Source of the DNA: Oscillospiraceae bacterium
GTDB lineage: Bacteria > Bacillota > Clostridia > Oscillospirales > Oscillospiraceae
Reading direction: 5' to 3'
Assembly: GCA_015068325.1 (NCBI GenBank)
Contig: SVKQ01000003.1
Coordinates: 1-32,584, forward strand
DNA length: 32,584 bases
In this document: piece after piece, positions 23,205 through 32,584 of the stretch
How the letters are laid out: each line of letters begins with the position of its first letter
Position numbering within the stretch: position 1 is the stretch's first letter
Notes under the pieces: model-generated
Database searches by the model: none
Told to the model about the DNA's origin: nothing
The model's input: the letters and a program-made list of their open reading frames with translations, nothing else
Made by a program: the position numbers and the translations under genes

Positions 23205-23249
23205 CCGGACAGATCCATGGCGGACAGACCCGCGGCGGACAGATCCGTG
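23205..23249. repeat. Three tandem 15-bp repeats upstream of trxA
   Basis: CCGGACAGATCCATG, GCGGACAGACCCGCG and GCGGACAGATCCGTG follow one another directly. The 15-bp period differs from the 19-bp array just upstream. They end 45 bases before trxA and lie in its predicted leader. Confidence 0.8.
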
Positions 23250-23294
23250 AGAGACAAAAAAATCTGCATATGCAGCGAAAAGGAGTGTTTGACA

Positions 23295-23609
23295 ATGGCG
23301 ATCCTGCAGGTGAACAAGGACAATTTCGAGCGCGAGGTGCTGGCGTCCCCGGTGCCCGTGCTGGTGGACTTCAACGCCGCCTGGTGCGGCCCCTGCCGGG
23401 CTCTGAAGCCCGTGCTGGAGGAGCTGGCCGCGGCGCGGACCGACCGCCGGGTGGCGGCGGTGGACATCGACGAGAACGGCGAGCTGGCCGAGCGCTACGG
23501 CGTCAGCGCCATCCCGTGCCTGGTGCTGTTCCGGGACGGCGCCGAGCTGGAGCGGGCGGTGGGCTTCCGCTCCCGGGAGGACATCGAAGAGCTGCTGGAG
23601 GTGGAATGA
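23295..23609 (+). CDS. trxA: Thioredoxin
   Basis: This 104-residue protein has the WCGPC active site in FNAAWCGPCRALKPVLEEL and a cis-proline in VSAIPCLVLFRDG. The extra Cys next to the cis-Pro (IPC) is less usual. It reduces cytosolic protein disulfides using electrons from thioredoxin reductase, encoded next. AAAAGGAGTGTTTGACA sets the ATG. The stop is one base before trxB. Confidence 0.95.
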   Translation: MAILQVNKDNFEREVLASPVPVLVDFNAAWCGPCRALKPVLEELAAARTDRRVAAVDIDENGELAERYGVSAIPCLVLFRDGAELERAVGFRSREDIEELLEVE

Positions 23610-23610
23610 C

Positions 23611-24522
23611 ATGGAGAACGTATACGACATCCTCATCGTGGGCGCCGGCCCCGCCGGCCTGACCGCCGCCATCTACGGCCGCCGCGCCGCCAAGAGCGTG
23701 CTGGTGCTGGAGGCCGCCAGCTACGGCGGGCAGATCATCAACACCCCCGACATCGAGAACTACCCCGTGGAGGCCCATATCTCCGGCTTCGACTTCGCCA
23801 CCAGGCTCTACGAGCAGGCCAAGGGCCTGGGCGCCGAGGTGCGCTTTGAGCGGGTGACGGAGATCCGGGACGGGGAGGTGAAGACGGTGGTCACCCGCCG
23901 CCACACCTACGCCGGCCGCACGCTGATCCTGGCCACCGGGTCGGAGAACCGCAAGCTGGGCCTGGACAACGAGGACGCCCTGGTGGGCCGGGGCGTGTCC
24001 TACTGCGCCACTTGCGACGGCGCCTTCTACCGGGGAAAGACCGTGGCGGTGGTGGGCGGCGGCAACACCGCCCTGGAGGACGCGCTGTACCTGGCCGACC
24101 TGGCCGGGCAGGTGTACCTCATCCACCGGCGGGACGCCTTCCGGGGCGAGGAGTCCACCGTGGCACGGCTGCGGGAGCGCAGCAACGTCACCTTCGTCTA
24201 CAACAGCGTGGTGACGGCCCTGCACGCCGGGGAGCGGCTGGAGAGCGTGGACGTGACCGACAGGAGCGGCGCCGTGACCAACCTGCCGGTGGACGGGCTG
24301 TTCGTGGCGGTGGGCCGGGTGCCGGAGAACCAGAGCTTCGCCGCCCTGATCCGCCTGGACGAGGCCGGCTACGTGGCGGCCGGGGAGGACTGCCGCACCA
24401 ACGTGCCGGGCATCTTCACCGCCGGGGACAACCGGGTCAAGTCGGTGCGCCAGCTGGTCACCGCCACCGCCGACGGCGCCGTGGCGGCCACCGAGGCGGT
24501 CCGCTATCTGGGAAGCCTGTAA
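23611..24522 (+). CDS. trxB: Thioredoxin reductase
   Basis: This 303-residue flavoprotein is of the usual size. DILIVGAGPAGLTAAIYGRR binds FAD. The redox-active CATC lies in VSYCATCDGAFYRGK. VVGGGNTALEDALYLA binds NADPH, and IFTAGDNRVKSVRQLVTATA is the C-terminal FAD site. It transfers electrons from NADPH to the adjacent thioredoxin. It is co-transcribed with trxA, and the terminator follows at 24588. Confidence 0.97.
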   Translation: MENVYDILIVGAGPAGLTAAIYGRRAAKSVLVLEAASYGGQIINTPDIENYPVEAHISGFDFATRLYEQAKGLGAEVRFERVTEIRDGEVKTVVTRRHTYAGRTLILATGSENRKLGLDNEDALVGRGVSYCATCDGAFYRGKTVAVVGGGNTALEDALYLADLAGQVYLIHRRDAFRGEESTVARLRERSNVTFVYNSVVTALHAGERLESVDVTDRSGAVTNLPVDGLFVAVGRVPENQSFAALIRLDEAGYVAAGEDCRTNVPGIFTAGDNRVKSVRQLVTATADGAVAATEAVRYLGSL

Positions 24523-24587
24523 AGGAAAAAAGCAATACAACGCTTCCGCCGCCGGTGGGGCGGGCTCCTGCGAAGCGTTCGGAACAG

Positions 24588-24622
24588 GCAGGGGAGGGCA
24601 CACGCCCTCCCCTGCTTTTTTT
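24588..24622 (+). terminator. Rho-independent terminator of trxAB
   Basis: GCAGGGGAGGGC (24588-24599) pairs with 24604-24615 around ACAC, then seven T. A further stem, AACGCTTC with GAAGCGTT, lies at about 24539-24580. Confidence 0.92.
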
Positions 24623-24744
24623 GCGCCTGCGGGGGCGGGAGACGGGGCGCAGGTGAGCGGGGCGACGGGGGGAGGACGGAGGGCGCGGGTGAGCGGGGCG
24701 GGGGCGGGAGACGGGGGCGGGAGACGGGGGCGGAGGGAGGCGAT

Positions 24745-25113
24745 TCACTCCGCCCAGTCCGCCAGCTCCGCCGCCAGCACCACCCGGACCCGGGCGGGGG
24801 CGTCCTCCGCCGCGGTGCGGCGCAGGGCCGACAGCTCCTTCAGCAGCGCCGCCATGTCCTTGATCTCCCGCAGGTTCACCTCGCCGCCGCTCTCCGCCGC
24901 CGCCAGCAGCGCCGAGGAGGCCCGCTCCAGCCGGGCGGCCACCCGGTCCAGCCGGGCCGCCAGGGGGTCGGACGGGGCCGCCCAGCCCTCGGCGCGGCGG
25001 TGGCGGGACAGGGAGGAACGGGACACGCCGTGGCGGGCGCAGAGCAGCGCCTCCGGCACGCCGGACTCATAGTCCCGCCGGAGCCGGTCCCAGGGGATGG
25101 CGGGGCGGCTCAT
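24745..25113 (-). CDS. Terminase small subunit-like protein
   Basis: This 122-residue protein starts at MSRPAIPWDRLRRDYESGVP. The N-terminal helix-turn-helix (ALLCARHGVSRSSLSRHRRA) resembles TerS DNA-binding domains. A coiled helical middle (LAARLDRVAARLERASSALL) is followed by IKDMAALLKELSALR and a short C-terminal tail ending VVLAAELADWAE, the layout of small phage terminase-like proteins. TerS recognises packaging sites and hands DNA to the large subunit, a complete copy of which lies 5.5 kb away on the other strand. The start overlaps the upstream gene's stop by ATGA. No phage structural genes flank it. Confidence 0.6.
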   Translation of the reverse strand: MSRPAIPWDRLRRDYESGVPEALLCARHGVSRSSLSRHRRAEGWAAPSDPLAARLDRVAARLERASSALLAAAESGGEVNLREIKDMAALLKELSALRRTAAEDAPARVRVVLAAELADWAE

Positions 25114-25295
25114 GGACGCCACCCCTCTCCGGCGGCGTACCTGTAAGGCGCAAACACCTGACAGGCATACTCCGGCAGACAGTCCGGACAGATGATCTCC
25201 CCGTTGATGCGGTAGCAGGCCTGACCGCAGGCCAGCTCGTCGCCGCACAGGGCGCACCGGGCGGCCGCCCGGTCGCGGGGCATGGGAATGTGCAT
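25110..25295 (-). CDS. Small zinc-ribbon protein
   Basis: This 61-residue protein starts at MHIPMPRDRAAARCALCGDE, with GAAAGGAGCGATCGT ahead. Two cysteine pairs, CALC and CPDC (in GEIICPDCLPEYA), are spaced as in a zinc ribbon. It is overlapped and followed by the TerS-like gene, so the two are translationally coupled. Small zinc-ribbon proteins of this kind are frequent next to phage packaging or replication genes. The role is unknown. Confidence 0.7.
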   Translation of the reverse strand: MHIPMPRDRAAARCALCGDELACGQACYRINGEIICPDCLPEYACQVFAPYRYAAGEGWRP

Positions 25296-25358
25296 ACGAT
25301 CGCTCCTTTCGTGCATAAAAGTCCCTTCACTTATAGGGGCGAAAACGGCAAAAGTGAG

Positions 25359-25402
25359 CCCCCCTGTTGCCCATGTGCGGGCATCGGGGGGGAATTTTTT
25401 TT
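25359..25402 (+). terminator. Terminator-like hairpin with no upstream plus-strand gene
   Basis: CCCCCC (25359-25364) pairs with GGGGGG (within 25386-25392) and inner GCCC/GGGC adds a stem, followed by AA and eight T (25395-25402). The plus-strand gene upstream (trxB) already has its own terminator, so this may end an unseen RNA or block read-through into the surface-protein gene. The rest of 25296-25733 holds the surface-gene promoter and leader. Confidence 0.6.
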
Positions 25403-25521
25403 GCGCGGCGGGGGACGCGGCGGACGGGAGGGACGGGGCGCGGCGGCGAAAAAAGCAAGAAAAAACGTAAATAATTGTCAGATTTCCCAAAAAAGCGGGA
25501 AAAAACGGGGGAAAACGTGAG

Positions 25522-25549
25522 TTGGGCGTGTGTAGCGAAGGCATACAAT
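25522..25549 (+). promoter_or_regulatory. Possible promoter of the large surface protein
   Basis: TTGGGC (25522-25527), 16 bases, TACAAT (25544-25549). The leader of about 180 bases contains a 9-bp stem (CCGCGGCGG at 25626 with CCGCCGCGG at 25643) and a GCTGCCGGCAGC palindrome (25673-25684). An AGGAGGG site precedes the ATG. Confidence 0.5.
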
Positions 25550-25733
25550 AGACCCGCAAGCACTGTCATATCAAGGCAAACGCGGCGCGCCGGACGGCAG
25601 AGCCGGACGGCGGGAGCGAGCCGCGCCGCGGCGGGGAAGCGACCGCCGCGGAACATCACAGCGGGAGAGGGGGTGCTGCCGGCAGCCCACGCGCAGAAGA
25701 AAAAACCGACATGTCAGGAGGGAAAAATCATCT

Positions 25734-29235
<3,502 letters not shown>

Positions 29236-29300
29236 TGAGAACGGCCCCGCGGGGGCCGCGGTGAGATCGAGATAGGGTCTCCGCGGGGCGTTCTGCATGG

Positions 29301-29330
29301 AAAATGCCGCCTGTGACAGGCGGCATTTTT
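29301..29330. terminator. Bidirectional terminator between surface protein and NUDIX genes
   Basis: AAAATGCCGCCTG (29301-29313) pairs perfectly with 29317-29329 around TGA, flanked by A4 and T5. Both converging genes can use it. Another GC stem, CCCCGCGG with CCGCGGGG, lies about 29246-29288. Confidence 0.88.
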
Positions 29331-29394
29331 CTGCGCATATGGGGAAGCGGCGGGCGAAAACGGGGAAGAGCGGCGGGGGAAAAAGCGGAGGGCG

Positions 29395-29928
29395 TCACAG
29401 GCCCAGCAGCCGGGCCTTCAGCACCGCCGCCACCGTCTTGGCGTCCTGCAGGTCGCCGGAGAGGCAGGCCTCCGCCAGCTCCTCCAGCGGCACCCACTCC
29501 GCCTCCAGGAACTCGCCGTCGTCCGGCCGGGGCGGCAGCAGCGTCAGGTCCCGGGCCAGGAACAGGTACAGCGTCTCGCCGTAGCAGCCCGGCGAGGGGA
29601 TCAGCGCCCCCAGGTCGGTCCACGACGCGGCCTGGGCGCCCACCTCCTCCCGCAGCTCCCGGCGGGCCGTGGTCAGGGGCGTTTCGCCCGGCTCCCGCTT
29701 GCCGGCGGGCAGCTCCGTCATCACCCGGCCGAACACGTAGCGGTACTGGCGCACCACCGCCGCCCGGCCCTGCCCGTCCAGCGCCAGGATGCACACGCCG
29801 CCGGGGTGCTCCACCACCTCCCGGCGGGCGGCGGTGCCGTCCGGCAGCGTCACCTCGTCCAGCCGGAGGCGGATGATCCGCCCCTCGTACAGCAGGCGGC
29901 TGCTGCGCTTGCGCTCGGTCAGGTCCAT
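29395..29928 (-). CDS. NUDIX hydrolase, ADP-ribose pyrophosphatase-like
   Basis: This 177-residue cytosolic enzyme starts at MDLTERKRSSRLLYEGRIIR, behind AAAAGGAGCGATGAACG. The NUDIX box is intact: GKREPGETPLTTARRELREE, then VG. The preceding QYRYVFGRVMTELPAG matches the ADP-ribose pyrophosphatase subgroup (NudF-like), which cleaves ADP-ribose to AMP and ribose 5-phosphate. The C-terminal ALIPSPGCYGETLYLFLA supports this. It removes a reactive nucleotide sugar in general metabolism. The gene is alone; no partner gene is obvious. Confidence 0.93.
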   Translation of the reverse strand: MDLTERKRSSRLLYEGRIIRLRLDEVTLPDGTAARREVVEHPGGVCILALDGQGRAAVVRQYRYVFGRVMTELPAGKREPGETPLTTARRELREEVGAQAASWTDLGALIPSPGCYGETLYLFLARDLTLLPPRPDDGEFLEAEWVPLEELAEACLSGDLQDAKTVAAVLKARLLGL

Positions 29929-30080
29929 CGTTCATCGCTCCTTTTCGGGGATATGTGCCACCATGATACCATGGCGGCCTCTTTTTTTCCACTTTTTTTG
30001 GCGCCGTTGGCCGCCGGCGGGCAACAGGGGGGACAACTTTTCCCGCCGGCGGGGGTATAGGTAGAGGGAGGTGAGGGGAG

Positions 30081-30410
30081 ATGACCGAGGGAAAGCCGGG
30101 CATCATGCTCTATTTCCGGACGGCGTCGGCGCTGTCGGCCCTGCCGGATGCGGAGCTGGGCCGCCTGGTGCGGGCCATGCTGGCCTACGGCGCCGGCGGC
30201 GCGGAGCCGGCGCTGGAGGGACCGTCCGCGGCGGTGTGGCCCTTCGTCCGGGATCTGCTGGACCGGGACGACACCCGCTATGCCGCCCGGGCGGACCGGC
30301 GGCGGCAGGCCGACCGGCGGCGGCAGGAGCAGCCGGAGGACCGGCGGGAGGCGCAGCGGGCGGAGCAGCGGCGGCAGGACCTGAAAAAGTACGTGGACCG
30401 GCGCCGCTGA
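30081..30410 (+). CDS. DUF6291-like phage protein
   Basis: This 109-residue protein starts at MTEGKPGIMLYFRTASALSA. Its layout matches DUF6291 proteins of temperate Firmicute phages: LPDAELGRLVRAMLAYG, then AVWPFVRDLLDRDDTRYAA, followed by a basic arginine-rich tail (RRRQADRRRQEQ). The role is unknown, usually near phage replication or packaging genes. After its TGA the same frame stays open for a long stretch and passes through a hexanucleotide microsatellite. This is reminiscent of the low-complexity tail some relatives carry, so the gene may have been shortened by a premature stop. The terminase gene follows 163 bases later. Confidence 0.65.
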   Translation: MTEGKPGIMLYFRTASALSALPDAELGRLVRAMLAYGAGGAEPALEGPSAAVWPFVRDLLDRDDTRYAARADRRRQADRRRQEQPEDRREAQRAEQRRQDLKKYVDRRR

Positions 30411-30459
30411 GCCGCAGGCGCCGTGGGGGGGACTACAGGGGGGGCAATAACCAATCCCC

Positions 30460-30507
30460 AATCACAATCACAATCACAATCACAATCGTCAGACACAGAC
30501 ACAGACA
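30460..30507 (+). repeat. Two adjacent hexanucleotide microsatellites
   Basis: AATCAC occurs four times in tandem (30460-30483) and is followed, after a 6-base break, by three copies of CAGACA (30490-30507). They lie between the DUF6291-like gene and the terminase gene and are absent elsewhere in the window. Confidence 0.9.
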
Positions 30508-30573
30508 CAGGCCCCCTCCCCAGGGGCCGCGGCGGGAGACAGACGACCGCACAGCGAAAGGAGACGAATCCAC

Positions 30574-31929
30574 ATGACACACACCGTGACCATCCGGCCG
30601 CCCAGCGAGAAGCAGAGCCGCTTCCTGGCCTGCCGGGCCAAGTACATCGCCTTCGGCGGGGCCCGGGGCGGCGGCAAATCCTGGGCCGTGCGCACCAAGG
30701 CCAAGCTGCTGGCCCTGCGCTGGGCCGGCATCCGCATCCTGATCCTGCGGCGCACGCTGCCGGAGCTGGAGAGCAACCACATCCGCTTCCTGCGCGAGGA
30801 GCTGACCGGCGCCGCCGTCTACAACGCCACGGCCCGGCAGTTCGCCTTCGTCAACGGCAGCGTCATCGACTTCGGCTACTGCGCCTGCGACGGCGACCTG
30901 GACCGCTACCAGGGCGCCGAGTACGACGTGCTGTTCATCGACGAGGCCACCCAGCTCCGGGAGGAGTGGATGCGCCGCCTGGCCGCCTGCGTCCGGGGCG
31001 TGAACGGCTTTCCCAAGCGGATCTACTACACCTGCAACCCCGGCGGGCCCGGCCACGGCTACATCAAGCGGCTGTTCATCGACCGGCGCTATCTGCCCGG
31101 CGAGGAGCCGGAGGACTACGCCTTCATCCCCGCCAAGGTCACCGACAACACGGCGCTGATGGCCGCCCAGCCGGACTATCTGCGCCAGCTGCAGGCCCTG
31201 CCGCCCCGGCTGCGCCGGGCCTGGCTGGAGGGCCGGTGGGACGCCTTCCAGGGCCAGGTGTTCCAGGAGTTCACCGACGACCCCGACCACTACCGGGACC
31301 GCCGCTGGACCCACGTCATCGAGCCCTTCGACATCCCCCGGGGGTGGAACATCTACCGCAGCTACGACTTCGGCTACGCCAAGCCCTTCTCCGTGGGCTG
31401 GTGGGCCGTGGACTACGACGGCGTGCTCTACCGCATCCTGGAGCTGTACGGCTGCACCGACACGCCCAACGAGGGCGTGCTGTGGTCGCCGGACCGGCAG
31501 TTCGCCGAGATCCGCCGGGTGGAGGACACCCACCCCTGGCTCCGGGGCCGGGAGATCCGGGGCGTAGCCGACCCGGCCATCTGGGACGCCAGCCGGGGCG
31601 AGAGCGTCTATGAGACGGCGCTGAAGTACCGCCTCTGGTTCCAGCGGGGCGACAACCGCCGCATCCCCGGCTGGATGCAGCTGCATTACCGCATGACCTT
31701 CGACGGCGAGGGCTACCCCATGCTGTACGTGTTCGAGAACTGCCGGGCCTTCCGGCGCACGGTGCCGGAGCTGCTGTACTCCCGCACGTCGCCGGAGGAC
31801 GTGGACACCGATCAGGAGGACCACGTGGCCGACGAGGCCCGGTACTTCTGCATGTCCCGGCCCATCGCGCCCCGGCGGCGGGAGGCGGCGGTGCCGGCGG
31901 ACGATCCGCTGGACCTGCGGAAGCGGTAG
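30574..31929 (+). CDS. Phage terminase large subunit (TerL)
   Basis: This 451-residue protein starts behind GCGAAAGGAGACGAATCCAC. The N-terminal ATPase domain has FGGARGGGKSWAV (Walker A, about residue 30), ILRRTLPELESNHIRF, and DVLFIDEATQ (Walker B). NPGGPGHGYIKRLF follows. The C-terminal nuclease half includes YRSYDFGYAKPFSVGWWAVD, with an acidic metal ligand, and GVADPAIWDASRGES. This is the PBSX/Terminase_6-like arrangement. TerL cuts concatemeric DNA and drives packaging into the procapsid. The gene looks complete, but no portal, protease or capsid gene follows. Downstream is noncoding repeat DNA, so it is either a phage remnant or a domesticated terminase. Confidence 0.92.
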   Translation: MTHTVTIRPPSEKQSRFLACRAKYIAFGGARGGGKSWAVRTKAKLLALRWAGIRILILRRTLPELESNHIRFLREELTGAAVYNATARQFAFVNGSVIDFGYCACDGDLDRYQGAEYDVLFIDEATQLREEWMRRLAACVRGVNGFPKRIYYTCNPGGPGHGYIKRLFIDRRYLPGEEPEDYAFIPAKVTDNTALMAAQPDYLRQLQALPPRLRRAWLEGRWDAFQGQVFQEFTDDPDHYRDRRWTHVIEPFDIPRGWNIYRSYDFGYAKPFSVGWWAVDYDGVLYRILELYGCTDTPNEGVLWSPDRQFAEIRRVEDTHPWLRGREIRGVADPAIWDASRGESVYETALKYRLWFQRGDNRRIPGWMQLHYRMTFDGEGYPMLYVFENCRAFRRTVPELLYSRTSPEDVDTDQEDHVADEARYFCMSRPIAPRRREAAVPADDPLDLRKR

Positions 31930-32059
31930 GGGAAGGGGGCAGGGGGGCCGACGTCACCGGCGTGGGGATCCGTGCCCGGCGCAGGCAGTATGCGATCCCG
32001 GAAACGCGGTATTTGCGCAGCCCTGTACTAGAGAGTTTTGTTTCGCGCCTCCGGGCGTG

Positions 32060-32117
32060 CCCCAGGGGTACTTGCCTTTGTTGCCGCTCGTACCTCGCGG
32101 ACAAAGGCTGGCGCGAG
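32060..32117 (+). repeat. 58-bp inverted repeat, left arm
   Basis: Its reverse complement is found at 32525-32582 without mismatch. It contains CTTGCCTTTGTTGCCGCTCG and flanks the hairpin-rich block. Confidence 0.95.
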
Positions 32118-32524
32118 GCGCTTTTGCCCGTGGCGGCAAAAGTGCCCAAAAGCGCCATTTAGAAACTACGTTTCTAAAGATTTCCTCCGCGCTGTACACA
32201 GCGCGAAGCCGGCGCCCTGTCCCGCGCGATTGCGGGAAACGCATCGTCTTTTCCCCAAATATGATCCCCTGTGCGTCTGTTTTCGCTGTCGCTGACGCTG
32301 CGCTCTGCCCTGAACGGCAGGGGCAGGTACTTCTGCCGTTGATCCCCACTGCGGCAGCAAGGGGGTGCAGAGGGCGTCATATTTGAAACGAACATGACAC
32401 AGTTCCCGTGATCGCGCGGTGTGCATGATCGACACCGCACAGGGCCGCAGCGCGTGAGGGAAATCCCAAAACCGCAGGTTTGGGCGGCGTCTTTGGTGAC
32501 TTTCTCCGCTGTTGGAGAAAGTCA

Positions 32525-32582
32525 CTCGCGCCAGCCTTTGTCCGCGAGGTACGAGCGGCAACAAAGGCAAGTACCCCTGGGG
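32525..32582 (-). repeat. 58-bp inverted repeat, right arm
   Basis: Exact reverse complement of 32060-32117. It ends 2 bases before the end of the window, so its full extent is unknown. The arms are 407 bases apart. Confidence 0.95.
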
Positions 32583-32584
32583 TA

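Larger units (their letters stand above)
31930..32584. other. Noncoding hairpin-rich region to the window end
   Basis: No credible gene is seen in 655 bases. Short frames lack ribosome binding sites and cross the inverted repeat. Several strong stems occur: GGCGCTTTT with AAAAGCGCC (32117-32125 and 32148-32156), TTTAGAAAC with GTTTCTAAA (32158-32178), CGCGCTGT with ACAGCGCG (32188-32205), GACTTTCTCC with GGAGAAAGTC (32498-32523). This density suggests structured RNA or a mobile repeat unit. It carries the 58-bp inverted repeat listed separately. Confidence 0.75.

Noticed and set aside
22722-23672. Minus-strand frames with repeated peptide motifs over the TTCGAC array
   Set aside because: The 19-base period changes frame at each unit, all frames stay open together, no ribosome binding site is present, and the frames run into trxA and trxB on the other strand.
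30423-31613. A 396-residue plus-strand frame overlapping TerL
   Set aside because: TerL in the other frame has intact Walker A and B motifs and a good ribosome binding site. The alternative is low-complexity and has no domain.
31954-32570. Several short frames in the terminal noncoding region
   Set aside because: They lack ribosome binding sites, read through the inverted repeat in both directions and show no domain.

Overview
The window looks like chromosome of a GC-rich, low-oxygen-adapted Firmicute, most likely a gut Clostridium relative of the Oscillospiraceae/Flavonifractor type. The grounds are strong GGAGG ribosome binding sites, SigA-type promoters, LxxC lipoproteins, a sortase-type surface protein, separate smpB and ssrA genes, and many Fe-S and flavin enzymes in a GC-rich background. 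The genus is inference.

Layout. 1-807 is the 3' end of an Ig-like repeat surface protein. 891-2587 is a trans-translation locus: smpB, a cyclophilin, and the tmRNA gene with a terminator that includes its CCA end. 2721-5297 holds a TetR-type regulator divergent from a CPC-type heavy-metal P-ATPase. 5515-10146 is the most coherent system. An autoregulated TetR gene with two identical-type palindromic operators precedes a cytosolic flavodoxin, an aldo/keto reductase, a carboxymuconolactone decarboxylase-cupin fusion, an exported lipoprotein flavodoxin and a DUF4405-like membrane cytochrome. It reads as a redox pathway with a cytosolic and an extracytosolic arm.

10175-13860 holds an unknown membrane protein behind a G10 tract, a YczE-like membrane protein with a long structured leader, a PAP2 phosphatase and a repeat-containing lipoprotein. 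13920-18248 is hypB, a 929-residue Fe-S flavin oxidoreductase, hypA and a small HTH-like protein: nickel chaperones around a GltD-like enzyme with no hydrogenase in view. On the minus strand, 18266-22804 has a lipase-like hydrolase and an M20 peptidase-amino acid ABC transporter operon. 22928-24622 is trxA-trxB with an unusual leader.

24745-32584 mixes a 1149-residue sortase-anchored repeat protein and a NUDIX hydrolase with isolated phage-type genes: a TerS-like protein, a zinc-ribbon protein, a DUF6291-like protein and a complete TerL. No portal, capsid, integrase or lysis gene is seen. The window ends in about 650 bp of hairpin-rich noncoding DNA bearing a 58-bp perfect inverted repeat.

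The most unusual non-gene signal is a 19-bp tandem repeat with a TTCGAC core. It occurs at two separate loci (11885-11965 and 23050-23187), and both arrays end in the same GCAGGTGCGG sequence. One lies in the predicted trxA leader.
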